In this document: piece by piece, positions 1-8,548 of the stretch
How the letters are laid out: each line of letters begins with the position of its first letter
How positions within the stretch are numbered: position 1 is the stretch's first letter
Assembly: GCF_017814915.1 (NCBI RefSeq)
Contig: NZ_JAGIPZ010000001.1
Span: 993,559 to 1,057,558, forward strand
DNA: 64,000 nt
Direction: 5' to 3'
From: Herbaspirillum sp. LeCh32-8
Lineage (GTDB): Bacteria; Pseudomonadota; Gammaproteobacteria; Burkholderiales; Burkholderiaceae_D
Notes under the pieces: model-generated
The model's input: the letters and a program-made list of their open reading frames with translations, nothing else
The model's database searches: none
What the model was told of the DNA's origin: nothing
Program-made: the position numbers and the translations under genes

Positions 1-1
1 G

Positions 2-328
2 GCCCCGGCTCTGCACCTGATGCACGGCGATCCGGCCTATCCCTGGCAGCTGGAAGAACTGGCCCGGGCCTGCGCCATGTCGCGCACCACCTTTGCCGCC
101 CGCTTTCGCAATGCCGCCGGCGTGGCGCCGCTGACCTATCTGTCCAACTGGCGTATGCACCTGGCCGAACGTGCGCTGCGCGAGGGCAGCGAGCCGGTGG
201 CCAGCGTGGCGCAGGCGCTGGGCTATACCTCGGAGAGCGCGTTCAGCAACGCCTTCAAGCGCGTGACCGGGGCTTCTCCGCGCAGCTATCGCAGCAGCGC
301 CCGGAAGCGCGCTTCCACGCCGGCCTGA
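2..328 (+). CDS. AraC-family transcriptional regulator, C-terminal part (5' end outside window)
   Basis: The frame is open from the window edge, so the gene starts upstream and only about 108 C-terminal residues are visible. They form a complete AraC/XylS DNA-binding domain with two helix-turn-helix units: the first around WQLEELARACAMS, the second around VASVAQALGYTSESAFSNAFKR, followed by the usual G-SPRSYR ending. The family activates or represses nearby genes in response to a ligand bound by the N-terminal domain, which is not visible, so the effector cannot be inferred. The domain assignment is secure; the target genes are unknown. Confidence 0.9.
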   Translation, partial: APALHLMHGDPAYPWQLEELARACAMSRTTFAARFRNAAGVAPLTYLSNWRMHLAERALREGSEPVASVAQALGYTSESAFSNAFKRVTGASPRSYRSSARKRASTPA

Positions 329-359
329 GCGTCGCGCCCGAGTGGCAACTCAGTGGCGC

Positions 360-740
360 CTAAGGCTGCATCTGCGGCCCGGCCGGATTGCCGCTGTCGT
401 CCTCGTCGTTGTCTTCGTCGCCGGTGATGTTGAGCTCCTTGCCGACCTCTTCCTCGTCGATGCCGCTGACGTGCTGCAGGCCGATGTCCTCTTCCTCCAG
501 CGATTCCGGGCGGTGACGCTCCTCGCGCCGGCGCAGTTGGGTGACTTCTTCCAGCTCCGCATCCTCGCCCTCAATCCTGGCCTCACCTTGCAGCAGGCGG
601 TCCGCCTCTTCCTCCGGCAGGCTGGTGGCCAGCGATGACCTGCCGTCCTGCTGCTCGGGCGGGGCTTCGGAATATTGTTCCTGCTGGCGTGCGGCCTGCT
701 GGTCGCTGCCGTGCTGAGTGTCTCGGATTTGCTTGGCCAT
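360..740 (-). CDS. Small acidic hypothetical protein
   Basis: This 126-residue protein begins MAKQIRDTQ. The ATG at 740 was chosen over the longer frame because it is preceded by a good Shine-Dalgarno sequence (GAGGAG, 6 nt away). It is rich in Glu, Gln and Asp throughout, with a DEDNDEDD stretch near the C-terminus, and has no cysteine, signal peptide or membrane segment. Such composition suggests a disordered, soluble protein. I do not recognise a family and assign no function. It converges on the upstream AraC gene and lies about 140 bp from the AsmA gene's 3' end. Confidence 0.6.
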   Translation of the reverse strand: MAKQIRDTQHGSDQQAARQQEQYSEAPPEQQDGRSSLATSLPEEEADRLLQGEARIEGEDAELEEVTQLRRREERHRPESLEEEDIGLQHVSGIDEEEVGKELNITGDEDNDEDDSGNPAGPQMQP

Positions 741-880
741 GGCGCTTCTCCTCTGGTGATCCAAAGACCACAGCATGACCCCGGCCAAGGCCGAGCCATA
801 TCGGCCGGACGCCTTTGCCGGCGTGGGCGTTTGCCGTCACGCCTGTCGGACGGCAGGCGACGTCCTGCAGAGCACGCCGT

Positions 881-2869
881 TCAGCGCGCGCGGGCGCCGG
901 GTGCGGATGCGACCGGGGGCTCGCGGCAATCGTCGGGAATGTCTTCACCCGGGGTGACCAGCGGCACCACCGCCGCCAAGGGCGCCACCAGCGCCAGCGC
1001 GGCGGCGGCGCCCGCCTTGGCCGCCAAGGGGCCGGTATGCGCGCCGATCTGCGGATGGCTGAAGCTGCCCTTGACGAACAGCGGCGTGCGCAGCGACAGC
1101 AGCCGCAGGTGCTTGGTGCGCGGCCGGATGTCCAGGTCCAGCAGCTCGCGCGCGAGGTCGACGTGGCCGCTGACCTCGATCAGGGCGTCCTCGGTATTGA
1201 GCACGAAGCGCCGCATCCCGGCTTGGCCGCGCGCGATGCGCACATCGGCCACGGCGCAGTGCAGGCGCACCTGCTTGTCCTGGTAGAAGCGCGCGAACAC
1301 GGCATCGGCCAGGTTCAGCCCGGCGGCTTCCAGGATGAACTGGCTGATCGAGCCTTCGCTGACCTCGGCCTTGAGCGTGCCGTCGGCCGTGCCCAGCATC
1401 GCCGCGATCGAATTGCCGGCGCCGCTCAATTCGGCGCTGCCGTCGATACGGCCGAAGCTGGCCTGCATCGATGCCAGCCGGGGAAACAGGCGCTTGACCT
1501 GCAGGTCGTGCGCAGTCAACTGCAGCCGGCCGCGGATGGTGTCTTGCCGGCCGTCCAGCGTGAGCTTGCCGTCGGCCTTGCCGCCAGCCATGGAAAACCG
1601 CACCGGGTCGAAGCTGAGCACGCGATCCTTCAGATAGATACGCGCGCTGGGCTCATGCCAGATGAATTTGGGCAGCAGCGCGAACTGCTCGCCGGTGAAG
1701 TTGATCTCGGCGTCCAAGGCATCCCAGCGGGTCGGCTCGAAGGCATGCGCCGGCAGGACCTTGCCGTCCGGCTTGCCGGCGGCGCCGCTGCCCGGCGGCG
1801 CCACGTCGGCCAGGCGCAGCAGTTTGGAGTGGAAGGTGGTGCGCAGTTGCGGCCGGCCGCGTCCGCGCAGGTATTGGGCGTCGCCCGCGAAGTCGCTCTC
1901 GCCCACGGTGCCGGTGAAGCGCTGGTAGCGCCAGTCCCACAGCGCCGGCTTGCCGCCTTCGCGAATGATGGCAAGCTGCCCTTGCGTGGTGAACGCGCGC
2001 GACTGCGGCAGCAGCACGCCGGTGGCGGGATAGAGATCAGCCAGGGTGTCGCCGGCCAGGCTGAGTCGGAGATCGGCGCGGGCCAGGCGGTGCGGGTTAG
2101 TGAGCGTGCCGTCGAGGCTGGCTTGTACGCGCCCGATGCTGCCTTTGGCCTGCAGCGGATACAAGGCGCCGTCATTGAGCAGGTCGAGCAAAGCGCCGCC
2201 CTGTCCGTCGGCCTTCACCTCGGCCTCTTTGTAGCGTCCCGACAAGACGGCCGAGATGGCCAGGTCCGGCACGTCATTCTTCAGCACGCCCCGCGGGGTG
2301 TTGGGCAAGGGCTTGAGCGCGGCATTGAGGTCAATATCCAGCGGCAGGTCGACGTAGCGCAGGGTCACCCGGTCGAATTCCAGGCGGTGGATGTCGTAGC
2401 TCCAGACCGGCTCTTCGGATGAAGAGAAGCGCCAGTTCTTGCGCACGTCGGTGGCGCGCTCCATCACCACCTGGGCGCCGGTGAGGCGCAAGTCGTTGAT
2501 CAGCCAGTGCTTGCGCAGGAGCGGCCACGGCGAAAAACAGACGTCCACCGCGTCGGCCCGGGCCAGCAAGGGGCCGCTGGAGGCCCAGTCGGCGTTGGCG
2601 ATGCTGATACGGTCGGCTTTCACCCGCAGGCACGGCAGCAGCCGGCTGGCGCCGGGCTCGCTGTCCGGGGCGCGGCTCCAGGAGAGCGCCAGGTTGCCGT
2701 CGACCCGGATCTGGCGATCCAGCACCGCCGACAGCCGGGCCGTGACCCATGGCTTGGCCAGGTTCCAGTCGAACAGCGCGACGGCGGCAGCTGCGACCAG
2801 CACCAGCGCCGCCAGCGTACCCAGCAGCCATCCCATCATTCGCAGCGGCAACCGCAGCCGAGCTTGCAT
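881..2869 (-). CDS. AsmA-family protein
   Basis: This 662-residue protein starts with an ATG preceded by CGGAGG at 6 nt spacing. It has one N-terminal membrane helix (about residues 12-34, LLGTLAALVLVAAAAVALF) followed directly by the ARLSAVLDRQIRVDGNLALSW region typical of AsmA proteins. The remainder is a long beta-rich periplasmic part with an AsmA_2-like C-terminal domain around residues 420-610. AsmA-like proteins are envelope proteins now thought to form hydrophobic groove bridges that move phospholipid between the membranes; that role is family knowledge, not visible here. The gene stands alone on the minus strand. Confidence 0.88.
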   Translation of the reverse strand: MQARLRLPLRMMGWLLGTLAALVLVAAAAVALFDWNLAKPWVTARLSAVLDRQIRVDGNLALSWSRAPDSEPGASRLLPCLRVKADRISIANADWASSGPLLARADAVDVCFSPWPLLRKHWLINDLRLTGAQVVMERATDVRKNWRFSSSEEPVWSYDIHRLEFDRVTLRYVDLPLDIDLNAALKPLPNTPRGVLKNDVPDLAISAVLSGRYKEAEVKADGQGGALLDLLNDGALYPLQAKGSIGRVQASLDGTLTNPHRLARADLRLSLAGDTLADLYPATGVLLPQSRAFTTQGQLAIIREGGKPALWDWRYQRFTGTVGESDFAGDAQYLRGRGRPQLRTTFHSKLLRLADVAPPGSGAAGKPDGKVLPAHAFEPTRWDALDAEINFTGEQFALLPKFIWHEPSARIYLKDRVLSFDPVRFSMAGGKADGKLTLDGRQDTIRGRLQLTAHDLQVKRLFPRLASMQASFGRIDGSAELSGAGNSIAAMLGTADGTLKAEVSEGSISQFILEAAGLNLADAVFARFYQDKQVRLHCAVADVRIARGQAGMRRFVLNTEDALIEVSGHVDLARELLDLDIRPRTKHLRLLSLRTPLFVKGSFSHPQIGAHTGPLAAKAGAAAALALVAPLAAVVPLVTPGEDIPDDCREPPVASAPGARAR

Positions 2870-3014
2870 TCATGCCTCCGTATCGGTTCGCCTCATTGTT
2901 ATTGTCTGCTATCCGTAGGGTGCGGACGCAGCAAGCTCAACCTGGCGAGTATCGGATACGCAGCGGCGCCGGCCTATAGGCGAAGCGGCAATGCGCCTGT
3001 AATCCTTGCGGCAA

Positions 3015-4226
3015 TCAAGCCTGCACGCGCGCCGGGCGCGGGCCGTAGCGCAGGGTCAACAAGGTGCCCAGCGTCAGCGTCACGGTGGCGAAGATGGTGC
3101 CGCCCAGCGCGCCGACCTGGTCGACCAGCAAGCCGCCGCCAATGGCGCCGCTGGCAATGGCGACCTGGAACGCCGCCACCAGCAGGCCGCCCGCGCCTTC
3201 GGCGTGATCCGGCGCAGCGCGCACGATCCAGGTCTGGAAGCCGACCGGAAAGGCGCCAAAGGCGAAGCCCCACAGCGCAATCGACACCGCCGCGACAGTC
3301 GCCGAGGATCCGGCCGCCCACAGCGTGGCTGCCAGCAAGGCGATCAGGGCGCCGCCGGCGACGATGGCCAGGCGCTCGCTGCGCTCGGCGATGAAGCCGC
3401 CGGCGAAGTTGCCGAAGAAGCCGCCCACGCCATAACCCAGCAGCACCGCCGAGATCGTCGACACCGACAGATGCGTGACGTGCTCCATCAGCGGGCGGAT
3501 ATACGTGAAGCCGGCAAAGTGGCCCGAGATCACCAGCAGCACCGCCAGCAAGGCCACGCGCACGTCGCCGCGGCCGAGCAGGTGGAACAGCACCGACAGG
3601 CTGGGGTTGTCCTTGGGCGGCAGCTTGGGAATGGCGACCACCTGGATCACTAGCGTGATTACGCTGACCACGCCGGCGGCCACGAAGGCGCTGCGCCAGC
3701 CCCATAGATCACCCATGTAGGCGCCGATCGGCGCGGCGCACACGGTGGCGATCGAGACGCCGGCCAGGATCACCGACATGGCGCGCGCAAACACCTTCTC
3801 CGGCACCATGCGCATGGCCAGCGCCGCGGCCATCGACCAGAAGCCGCCCAGCGCAACGCCCAGCAGCACGCGCGCGCCCAGCAGCACCGACAGGCTGGTG
3901 GCCGACACCGCCAGCACGTTGGAGACGATCAGCAACAGCGTCAGCGCCACGATCACGCGCTTGCGGTCGAAGTTGCGGGTGATGACGGGGATGGTCGGGG
4001 CGGCAATGGCGCCGACGATGGCCGTGGCGGTGACCGCCTGGCCGGCCGCGCCGTCGGTCACGCCGAGGTCGGTGGACATGGCGGTCAGCAGGCTGGCCGG
4101 CAGGAACTCGGCCGTGACCAGGCCGAACACGCCCAGCGCCAGGCTGATGATGCCGCCCCAATTGCTATGGGTGATGGCGGAGTTTGATTGCGAGCCGGTG
4201 GAGGCGGCCGGGGAAGCTTCTAGCAT
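3015..4226 (-). CDS. MFS transporter, DHA1-type (AraJ/YdhP-like sugar or drug efflux)
   Basis: This 403-residue protein has about 12 hydrophobic segments. The frame is open for a further 144 residues upstream, but that part is not membrane-like and overlaps the divergent araC gene. The ATG at 4226 (MLEASPAAS) has an AGAGAA Shine-Dalgarno and places the first helix (IISLALGVFGLVTAEFLPASLL) at the proper distance. That helix, with GLVTAEF, and the following DLGVTDGAAGQ are characteristic of the AraJ/YdhP/NepI exporter group. Substrate cannot be told from sequence. It is divergent from the AraC regulator at 4393, which is a likely controller. Confidence 0.88.
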   Translation of the reverse strand: MLEASPAASTGSQSNSAITHSNWGGIISLALGVFGLVTAEFLPASLLTAMSTDLGVTDGAAGQAVTATAIVGAIAAPTIPVITRNFDRKRVIVALTLLLIVSNVLAVSATSLSVLLGARVLLGVALGGFWSMAAALAMRMVPEKVFARAMSVILAGVSIATVCAAPIGAYMGDLWGWRSAFVAAGVVSVITLVIQVVAIPKLPPKDNPSLSVLFHLLGRGDVRVALLAVLLVISGHFAGFTYIRPLMEHVTHLSVSTISAVLLGYGVGGFFGNFAGGFIAERSERLAIVAGGALIALLAATLWAAGSSATVAAVSIALWGFAFGAFPVGFQTWIVRAAPDHAEGAGGLLVAAFQVAIASGAIGGGLLVDQVGALGGTIFATVTLTLGTLLTLRYGPRPARVQA

Positions 4227-4392
4227 GGCAGTTTCTCTGGAAGGATCAAAAATGATCGAAATTGGGGAGTTGTGGCAGTGTAGGACGAGCAGACTGGACT
4301 TTCCATGCCTATAACGCTTATTCTCATGACTATTCGTCCAAACTTGCCTGCCATCAGGATGAGAGCTCGAACGTGAGCCCAAGGAGCCCGCC

Positions 4393-5385
4393 ATGAACGT
4401 CAACGACCTGCCCCAGCCGTCCCGCCTGCCCACCGTGCCGGACATGCCCGACACGCTCACCGAGATCCTGCTGGGCCTGCGCCTGGACGGCGTCGAATAC
4501 GGCCGCTGCGTGATGCGCGAGCCCTGGGCCATCGCCTTCCATCCCAGGCCGGAGGCCAGCTTCCACTTCGTCGCCCAGGGCGGCTGCTGGATGCGCACCC
4601 AGACCAGCGAGTGGATGCAGCTTAATCCGGGCGACGCGGTGCTGCTGCCGCGCAGCACCTTTCACGTGCTGGCCAGCTCGCCAGACGTGCCCTGCGTGGA
4701 CATCGAGGCGCTGGCGAAGAAGCCTGTTTCCGAAAACATCTATCTGGTCAACGGCACCGCCGGCGACAGCCTGGTAACCGACGACGCCGCCCCGCCCTCG
4801 CAGGTGCTGTTCTGCGGCACGATGCGCTTCAACCTCGATCCGCTGCATCCGCTGCTGGCCATGATGCCGGACGTGATGCGCGCCTGCGACCTGAGCCAGC
4901 GCGACCCGGCGGTGCTGGCCATGCTGGAGGCGATGGAGCGCGAAATCCAGATGAACCGCATCGGCGCCTGCGGCATCCTGGCGCGACTGGCTGACGTGCT
5001 GGCCGCCAGCATCATCCGCGCCTGGGTGGAATGCGCCTGCTCGGACGCCACCGGCTGGATTGCCGCAGTGCGCTGCCCGCAGATCGGCCGCGTGCTGGCC
5101 GCCGTGCACAAGCAGCCGGAGCGCGAGTGGTCGGTGGCCGAGCTGGCCGAGGTCATGGGCGCGTCGCGCTCCAGTTTCATCGAGAAGTTTTCCAACACGG
5201 TCGGCGAAACGCCGGCCAAGTACGTGGCGCGCGTGAAGATGTTCCAGGCGCGTCACTGGATCGCCCGCGAAGGCATGCGCGTGGCGGTGGTCGCCAGCCG
5301 TCTTGGCTACGACTCGGAGGCCTCCTTCAGTCGCGCCTTCAAGCGCGTCATCGGGCATCCGCCCAGCGAAGCGCGCATCGGCTGA
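4393..5385 (+). CDS. AraC-family regulator with N-terminal cupin domain
   Basis: This 330-residue protein has an AAGGAG Shine-Dalgarno 7 nt before the ATG. Residues about 15-200 form a cupin-like AraC_binding domain (PWAIAFHPRPEASFHFVAQG, then a GDAVLLPR strand). Residues about 230-330 form the AraC DNA-binding domain (WSVAELAEVMGASRSSF and RVAVVASRLGYDSEASFSRAFKR). Regulators with this architecture commonly sit divergent from an efflux or oxidoreductase gene they control. The divergent MFS gene at 3015-4226 shares a 166-bp promoter region with it. The ligand is unknown. Confidence 0.9.
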   Translation: MNVNDLPQPSRLPTVPDMPDTLTEILLGLRLDGVEYGRCVMREPWAIAFHPRPEASFHFVAQGGCWMRTQTSEWMQLNPGDAVLLPRSTFHVLASSPDVPCVDIEALAKKPVSENIYLVNGTAGDSLVTDDAAPPSQVLFCGTMRFNLDPLHPLLAMMPDVMRACDLSQRDPAVLAMLEAMEREIQMNRIGACGILARLADVLAASIIRAWVECACSDATGWIAAVRCPQIGRVLAAVHKQPEREWSVAELAEVMGASRSSFIEKFSNTVGETPAKYVARVKMFQARHWIAREGMRVAVVASRLGYDSEASFSRAFKRVIGHPPSEARIG

Positions 5386-5401
5386 GGCGCCGTGAAGCTT
5401 G

Positions 5402-5428
5402 AACGCTGCCGCCGGCCGGCAGCGTTTT
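5402..5428 (+). terminator. Rho-independent terminator after AraC gene
   Basis: The arms AACGCTGCCG and CGGCAGCGTT are perfectly complementary (10 bp) with a 5-nt loop, and the hairpin is followed by TT. It lies 17 bp beyond the stop of the AraC gene and before the next promoter. Confidence 0.75.
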
Positions 5429-5514
5429 AGGGCGTCGCCAGCAGGAATTCGCGCAAGTCGGCACAATAGCGGCCTTTACATCGCGCCATTCGGAGCATCT
5501 GCGCCGTCCGTACC

Positions 5515-6768
5515 ATGAGCACCCTCGCCCAACATCCACCCAAGCACCTGCCCAACCACCCGCGCTTCATCCTGTTCCTGGTATGCGCCTTCGCGTCCGC
5601 CGGCCAGCTGGCCATCGACATTTACGTGCCGGCCCTGCCGACCATGGCGCACTTCTACCAGACCTCGCCGCAGGCCATCCAGTCCAGCGTGACCGGCTAC
5701 CTGTTCGCCTATGCCTTCGGCCAGCTGGTGTTCGGGCCGCTGGCCGACGCCTACGGTCGCAAGCGCATCCTGCAGGCCGGCCTGGCGCTGTTCACGTTGG
5801 GCTGCATCCTGTCGCTGCTGGCCACCAACCTGGAAACCTTCGTGCTGGCCCGGGTGCTGCAGGGCTTCGGCATCGCCACCACCAACCTGCTGGCCAAGAC
5901 CATCATCAGCGACTCCTTCACCGGACAGACGCTGGTGCACGCCTTCACCTACATGTCCATCGCCTGGGGCTTGGCGCCGATCATCGCGCCGGTCATCGGC
6001 GCGCACCTGCAGGAAGCCTTCGGCTGGCGCTCCTGCCTGGTGTTCCTGCTGCTGTATTCGTTCGTGATGTGGGGCGTGCTGTGGCGCTACCAGGAGACGC
6101 TGCCCAAGCCGGTGCGGCTGCATCCGCAGACGCTGTTCAAGAACGCCCGCATGGTGCTGGCAAGCCCCGTGTTCCAGAGCTGCTTCCTGGCGCAGGGCTT
6201 GTGCTACAGCATCCTGCTGGTGTTCAACATCGTCGGCCCGTTCATGGTGCAGAACACGCTGCAGCTGCCGCCGACCTACTTCGGCTACCTGGCGCTGGCG
6301 ATCGGCCTGATGTACTTCCTGGGCGGCATCTCCAACCGCATCCACCATGCGCGCCTGCCCAGCGCCGAACAGCGCCTGCGCATCGGCGCGCGCGTCATGA
6401 CCGGCGCCTCCTTCGCCATGCTGGTGCTGGCGCTGACGGTCGGCCTGAAGGTATGGACGCTGACCGCACCGGTACTGCTGATGGGCTTCTGCGCCGGCGC
6501 CATGTACCCGACGCTGATGGCCAAGGGCAACTCCATCTTCCCGCACATCGCCGGGCTGACCAGCGCCATCCTCGGTTTTGCGCTGCTGCTGGTGTCGTCG
6601 GCGATGATGGCGCTGGCCGGCTTCGTCTCCATCCATAGCCTGACGCCGCTGGCGGTGTTTTTCGTGATCATCGGCGCCACCGTGATCCTGATGGTGGGCA
6701 AGCTGCTGCAGCACCTGCAGCAGCCGGCGGCGATTGCCGCCCCTGCCGCTGCCAACGAGCCCGGCTGA
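5515..6768 (+). CDS. Bcr/CflA-family multidrug efflux MFS transporter
   Basis: This 417-residue, 12-helix protein has signatures of the Bcr/CflA branch of the drug:H+ antiporters. The first helix ends with the D-x-Y-x-PA-LP motif (IDIYVPALPTMA), and it is followed by SVTGYLFAYAFGQLVFGPLADAYGRKR, the helix 2-3 loop motif. Family members export chloramphenicol, bicyclomycin or sulfonamides by proton antiport across the inner membrane; which substrate applies here is not predictable. The start ATG at 5515 has no strong Shine-Dalgarno but gives the correct distance to helix 1. It is followed by a terminator and appears monocistronic. Confidence 0.9.
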   Translation: MSTLAQHPPKHLPNHPRFILFLVCAFASAGQLAIDIYVPALPTMAHFYQTSPQAIQSSVTGYLFAYAFGQLVFGPLADAYGRKRILQAGLALFTLGCILSLLATNLETFVLARVLQGFGIATTNLLAKTIISDSFTGQTLVHAFTYMSIAWGLAPIIAPVIGAHLQEAFGWRSCLVFLLLYSFVMWGVLWRYQETLPKPVRLHPQTLFKNARMVLASPVFQSCFLAQGLCYSILLVFNIVGPFMVQNTLQLPPTYFGYLALAIGLMYFLGGISNRIHHARLPSAEQRLRIGARVMTGASFAMLVLALTVGLKVWTLTAPVLLMGFCAGAMYPTLMAKGNSIFPHIAGLTSAILGFALLLVSSAMMALAGFVSIHSLTPLAVFFVIIGATVILMVGKLLQHLQQPAAIAAPAAANEPG

Positions 6769-6788
6769 ACCGGCGCCGGCTCAATGTG

Positions 6789-6825
6789 AAAAATGCCGTT
6801 CAGTTGATCGCTGAGCGGCATTTTT
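6789..6825 (+). terminator. Rho-independent terminator after Bcr/CflA gene
   Basis: The 15-bp arms AAAAATGCCGTTCAG and CTGAGCGGCATTTTT pair with one mismatch around a 7-nt loop, ending in a run of T. It lies about 20 bp after the stop codon. The A/T-flanked arms make it potentially bidirectional. Confidence 0.85.
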
Positions 6826-6830
6826 GTTTG

Positions 6831-7316
6831 TGCCTGCTCGCGACGCCGCGATACGGATTCATGCGCCGCAAACGTCGCTGGTGAGCGTATCGAGCAACGC
6901 GGCAGGGCGTTGCCGCCGCCGGTGATCTCGGCGGAAGTCCCGCCAATCACCTTGGCGCTGGAGCAAGCGCCGCCGATCAATCTGCGACTGGCCGTATCGC
7001 GCCACCTGCTGCACTGCCCCACCGGGCCCGTGATGATCTGCCAGCCTTGCGCGTTGCGGGCCGTACACAAGATGCCGCCAACATCTGAAAAGCCGTGCAA
7101 ATACATCCACTTAGCGCAGGTTTCCATGGCCACTGGCGGCGGAAACGGGCACAATGACGGCTTGGCGCGCAAGCTCGCCGGAAGTTATTTTTGAGGGAAA
7201 ATAATTTCCAAATGTTGTCAGTCCGGCACATCAGAAAAATCCTGATATCCGGTCAACTGTATGGGGAATAGGATGACGCCATCAGATCAACGTTGGCCAT
7301 CCTTCACGAGGGAAAA
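6831..7316. other. 485-bp interval without a convincing gene; possible decayed minus-strand gene
   Basis: No frame here has both a ribosome-binding site and a bounded stop. On the minus strand a frame from about 7172 to 6840 reads like protein (a cysteine-containing stretch with METCAKWMYLHG and GWQIITGPVGQC). It then runs straight through the terminator and antisense into the efflux gene, so it has no natural end. This is most consistent with a truncated remnant. The last 100 bp are more AT-rich and probably hold the promoter of the small gene at 7317. Confidence 0.4.
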
Positions 7317-7499
7317 ATGAACGTGTTCCAGTCTTTGATGCACTACGGCTCCTATGCCCTGGCTTTCTACGCTTTGTACGTTGTGGCAGGTTCGCTGGCC
7401 TTCGGTTACTACATCTGGCGTCGCGTCTACAGCGCCCCGCAGGCCAAGCCTGTGCCGGTTGCGCGCAGCCTGCGCGATACCGATTCCCACCTCGGCTGA
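7317..7499 (+). CDS. Small single-pass membrane protein
   Basis: This 60-residue protein (MNVFQSLMHYG...) has one strong hydrophobic helix (about residues 11-32, ALAFYALYVVAGSLAFGYYIW) followed by a basic stretch (RRVYS), predicting an N-out/C-in single-span protein. The ATG at 7317 is preceded by GAGGG at 5 nt; an in-frame ATG 24 bp upstream lacks a site. No family is recognised. It stands alone, followed after about 220 bp by a strong terminator. Confidence 0.55.
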   Translation: MNVFQSLMHYGSYALAFYALYVVAGSLAFGYYIWRRVYSAPQAKPVPVARSLRDTDSHLG

Positions 7500-7718
7500 A
7501 TCCATCGGTTCGACGTTCGACGACTGCGCCCGCGTGGCCGGTTCGGGGCGAGCCGCTGTTGCTCGCCGGCATTGGCGCCGATGCCGTACGATGCTCCTGG
7601 TTTTCGTCGCTTGAATCGCCTTTCAATGCCCTTTATTCACCCATATTTTTTGGTAAATAAAATGCAATGATTGCTTGTTGGTGGTCTGCCGCCACAGCCG
7701 CGTTCAGCCCTCAATCAA

Positions 7719-7750
7719 AAAGGGCCGGATTCCCTCGAATCCGGCCCTTT
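7719..7750. terminator. Strong bidirectional terminator
   Basis: A perfect 13-bp stem (AAAGGGCCGGATT / AATCCGGCCCTTT) with a 6-nt loop CCCTCG. The arms start with AAA and end with TTT, so it can terminate both the small plus-strand gene at 7317 and the minus-strand hydrolase ending at 7777. Confidence 0.88.
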
Positions 7751-7776
7751 GTCATTTTCGCTTCCAGTTGCGTTGT

Positions 7777-8475
7777 CTAGTGCGGTAAGCCCAGATTACG
7801 GTTGGCCGGCACCGCCACGTCCATCAGTCTTGGCGGAGGCAGGTTCAGGTTGTTCATCAGCTCCACGAAGGCTTCCAGCGAGCGGCCGGCCAGCCGGCTG
7901 TTGTGGCGCTTTTCCCAGCCGATGGTGGAAACCGAGCGCCCCTTGTAGTCGTGCGCCGGCCACAGCATGGTGGCGTCGGGCAACGTAAATAAGCGTGAGG
8001 TGACGCTGTGATACATCTCCTCGGCGCTGCCGCTCTGGAAGTCGGTGCGTCCGCAGCCGTCAATCAGCAAGGTGTCGCCAGAGAACAGATTGCCGCGCCA
8101 CAGGTAGCAGACGCTGCCGGCGGTGTGGCCGGGCGTATGGACCACGTGGATCTTCTCGCCCTGCTCCGCCCCGCCAAAGCGCACCACGTCGCCATGGCTC
8201 AGCTGCACATCGGCCGGCGCAATGCCACAGCCGATCGGGGCGGCGGTCCTGGCGCCGGTCAGCTGCTGGAGGCGGCCGGCCGAGGTGACGTGGTCGGCGT
8301 GGTTATGGGTTTCCAGGATATAGGCCAGGCGCAGGCCGAGGCGCTCCAGATGCGCCAGGTCGCGCTCGCAGTGCTTGTCGACCGGATCGATCAGCACCGC
8401 TTCGCCGTCGGCGGCAAGCAGGTAGGTATAGGTGCTCGATTCGGAATCGAAGAGCTGGATGGGCAGGGAATTCAA
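7777..8475 (-). CDS. MBL-fold hydrolase, ETHE1/persulfide-dioxygenase-like
   Basis: This 232-residue protein probably starts at a TTG (8475) directly preceded by GGAGGTCCC; the frame upstream of this is not protein-like. It contains the metallo-beta-lactamase-fold metal motif T-H-x-H-x-D-H (ETHNHADH), a second histidine in HTPGHTAGSVCY, the SGDTLLIDGCGRTDFQ loop and the LWPAHDY ending. SGDTLLIDGCGRTDFQ followed by LWPAHDY is characteristic of ETHE1-like persulfide dioxygenases, which oxidise glutathione persulfide to sulfite, rather than of glyoxalase II. No sulfurtransferase or sqr gene is visible nearby. It is transcribed convergently towards the shared terminator. Confidence 0.82.
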   Translation of the reverse strand: MNSLPIQLFDSESSTYTYLLAADGEAVLIDPVDKHCERDLAHLERLGLRLAYILETHNHADHVTSAGRLQQLTGARTAAPIGCGIAPADVQLSHGDVVRFGGAEQGEKIHVVHTPGHTAGSVCYLWRGNLFSGDTLLIDGCGRTDFQSGSAEEMYHSVTSRLFTLPDATMLWPAHDYKGRSVSTIGWEKRHNSRLAGRSLEAFVELMNNLNLPPPRLMDVAVPANRNLGLPH

Positions 8476-8548
8476 GGGACCTCCGGGGCGCCGGGGTGGC
8501 GCAGTCAAACGCGGGCAAACATGCGCAAGCATACGCTGTTGCGCCGCA

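Noticed and set aside
815..2422. 535-codon plus-strand open frame
   Set aside because: It lies wholly antisense to the AsmA gene, has the periodic Ala/Arg/Gln composition typical of GC-rich shadow frames, and has no ribosome-binding site.
4227..4658. 144-residue extension of the MFS exporter
   Set aside because: It overlaps the divergent AraC gene, is not conserved-looking and includes no signal; the ATG at 4226 has a Shine-Dalgarno and fits the family length.
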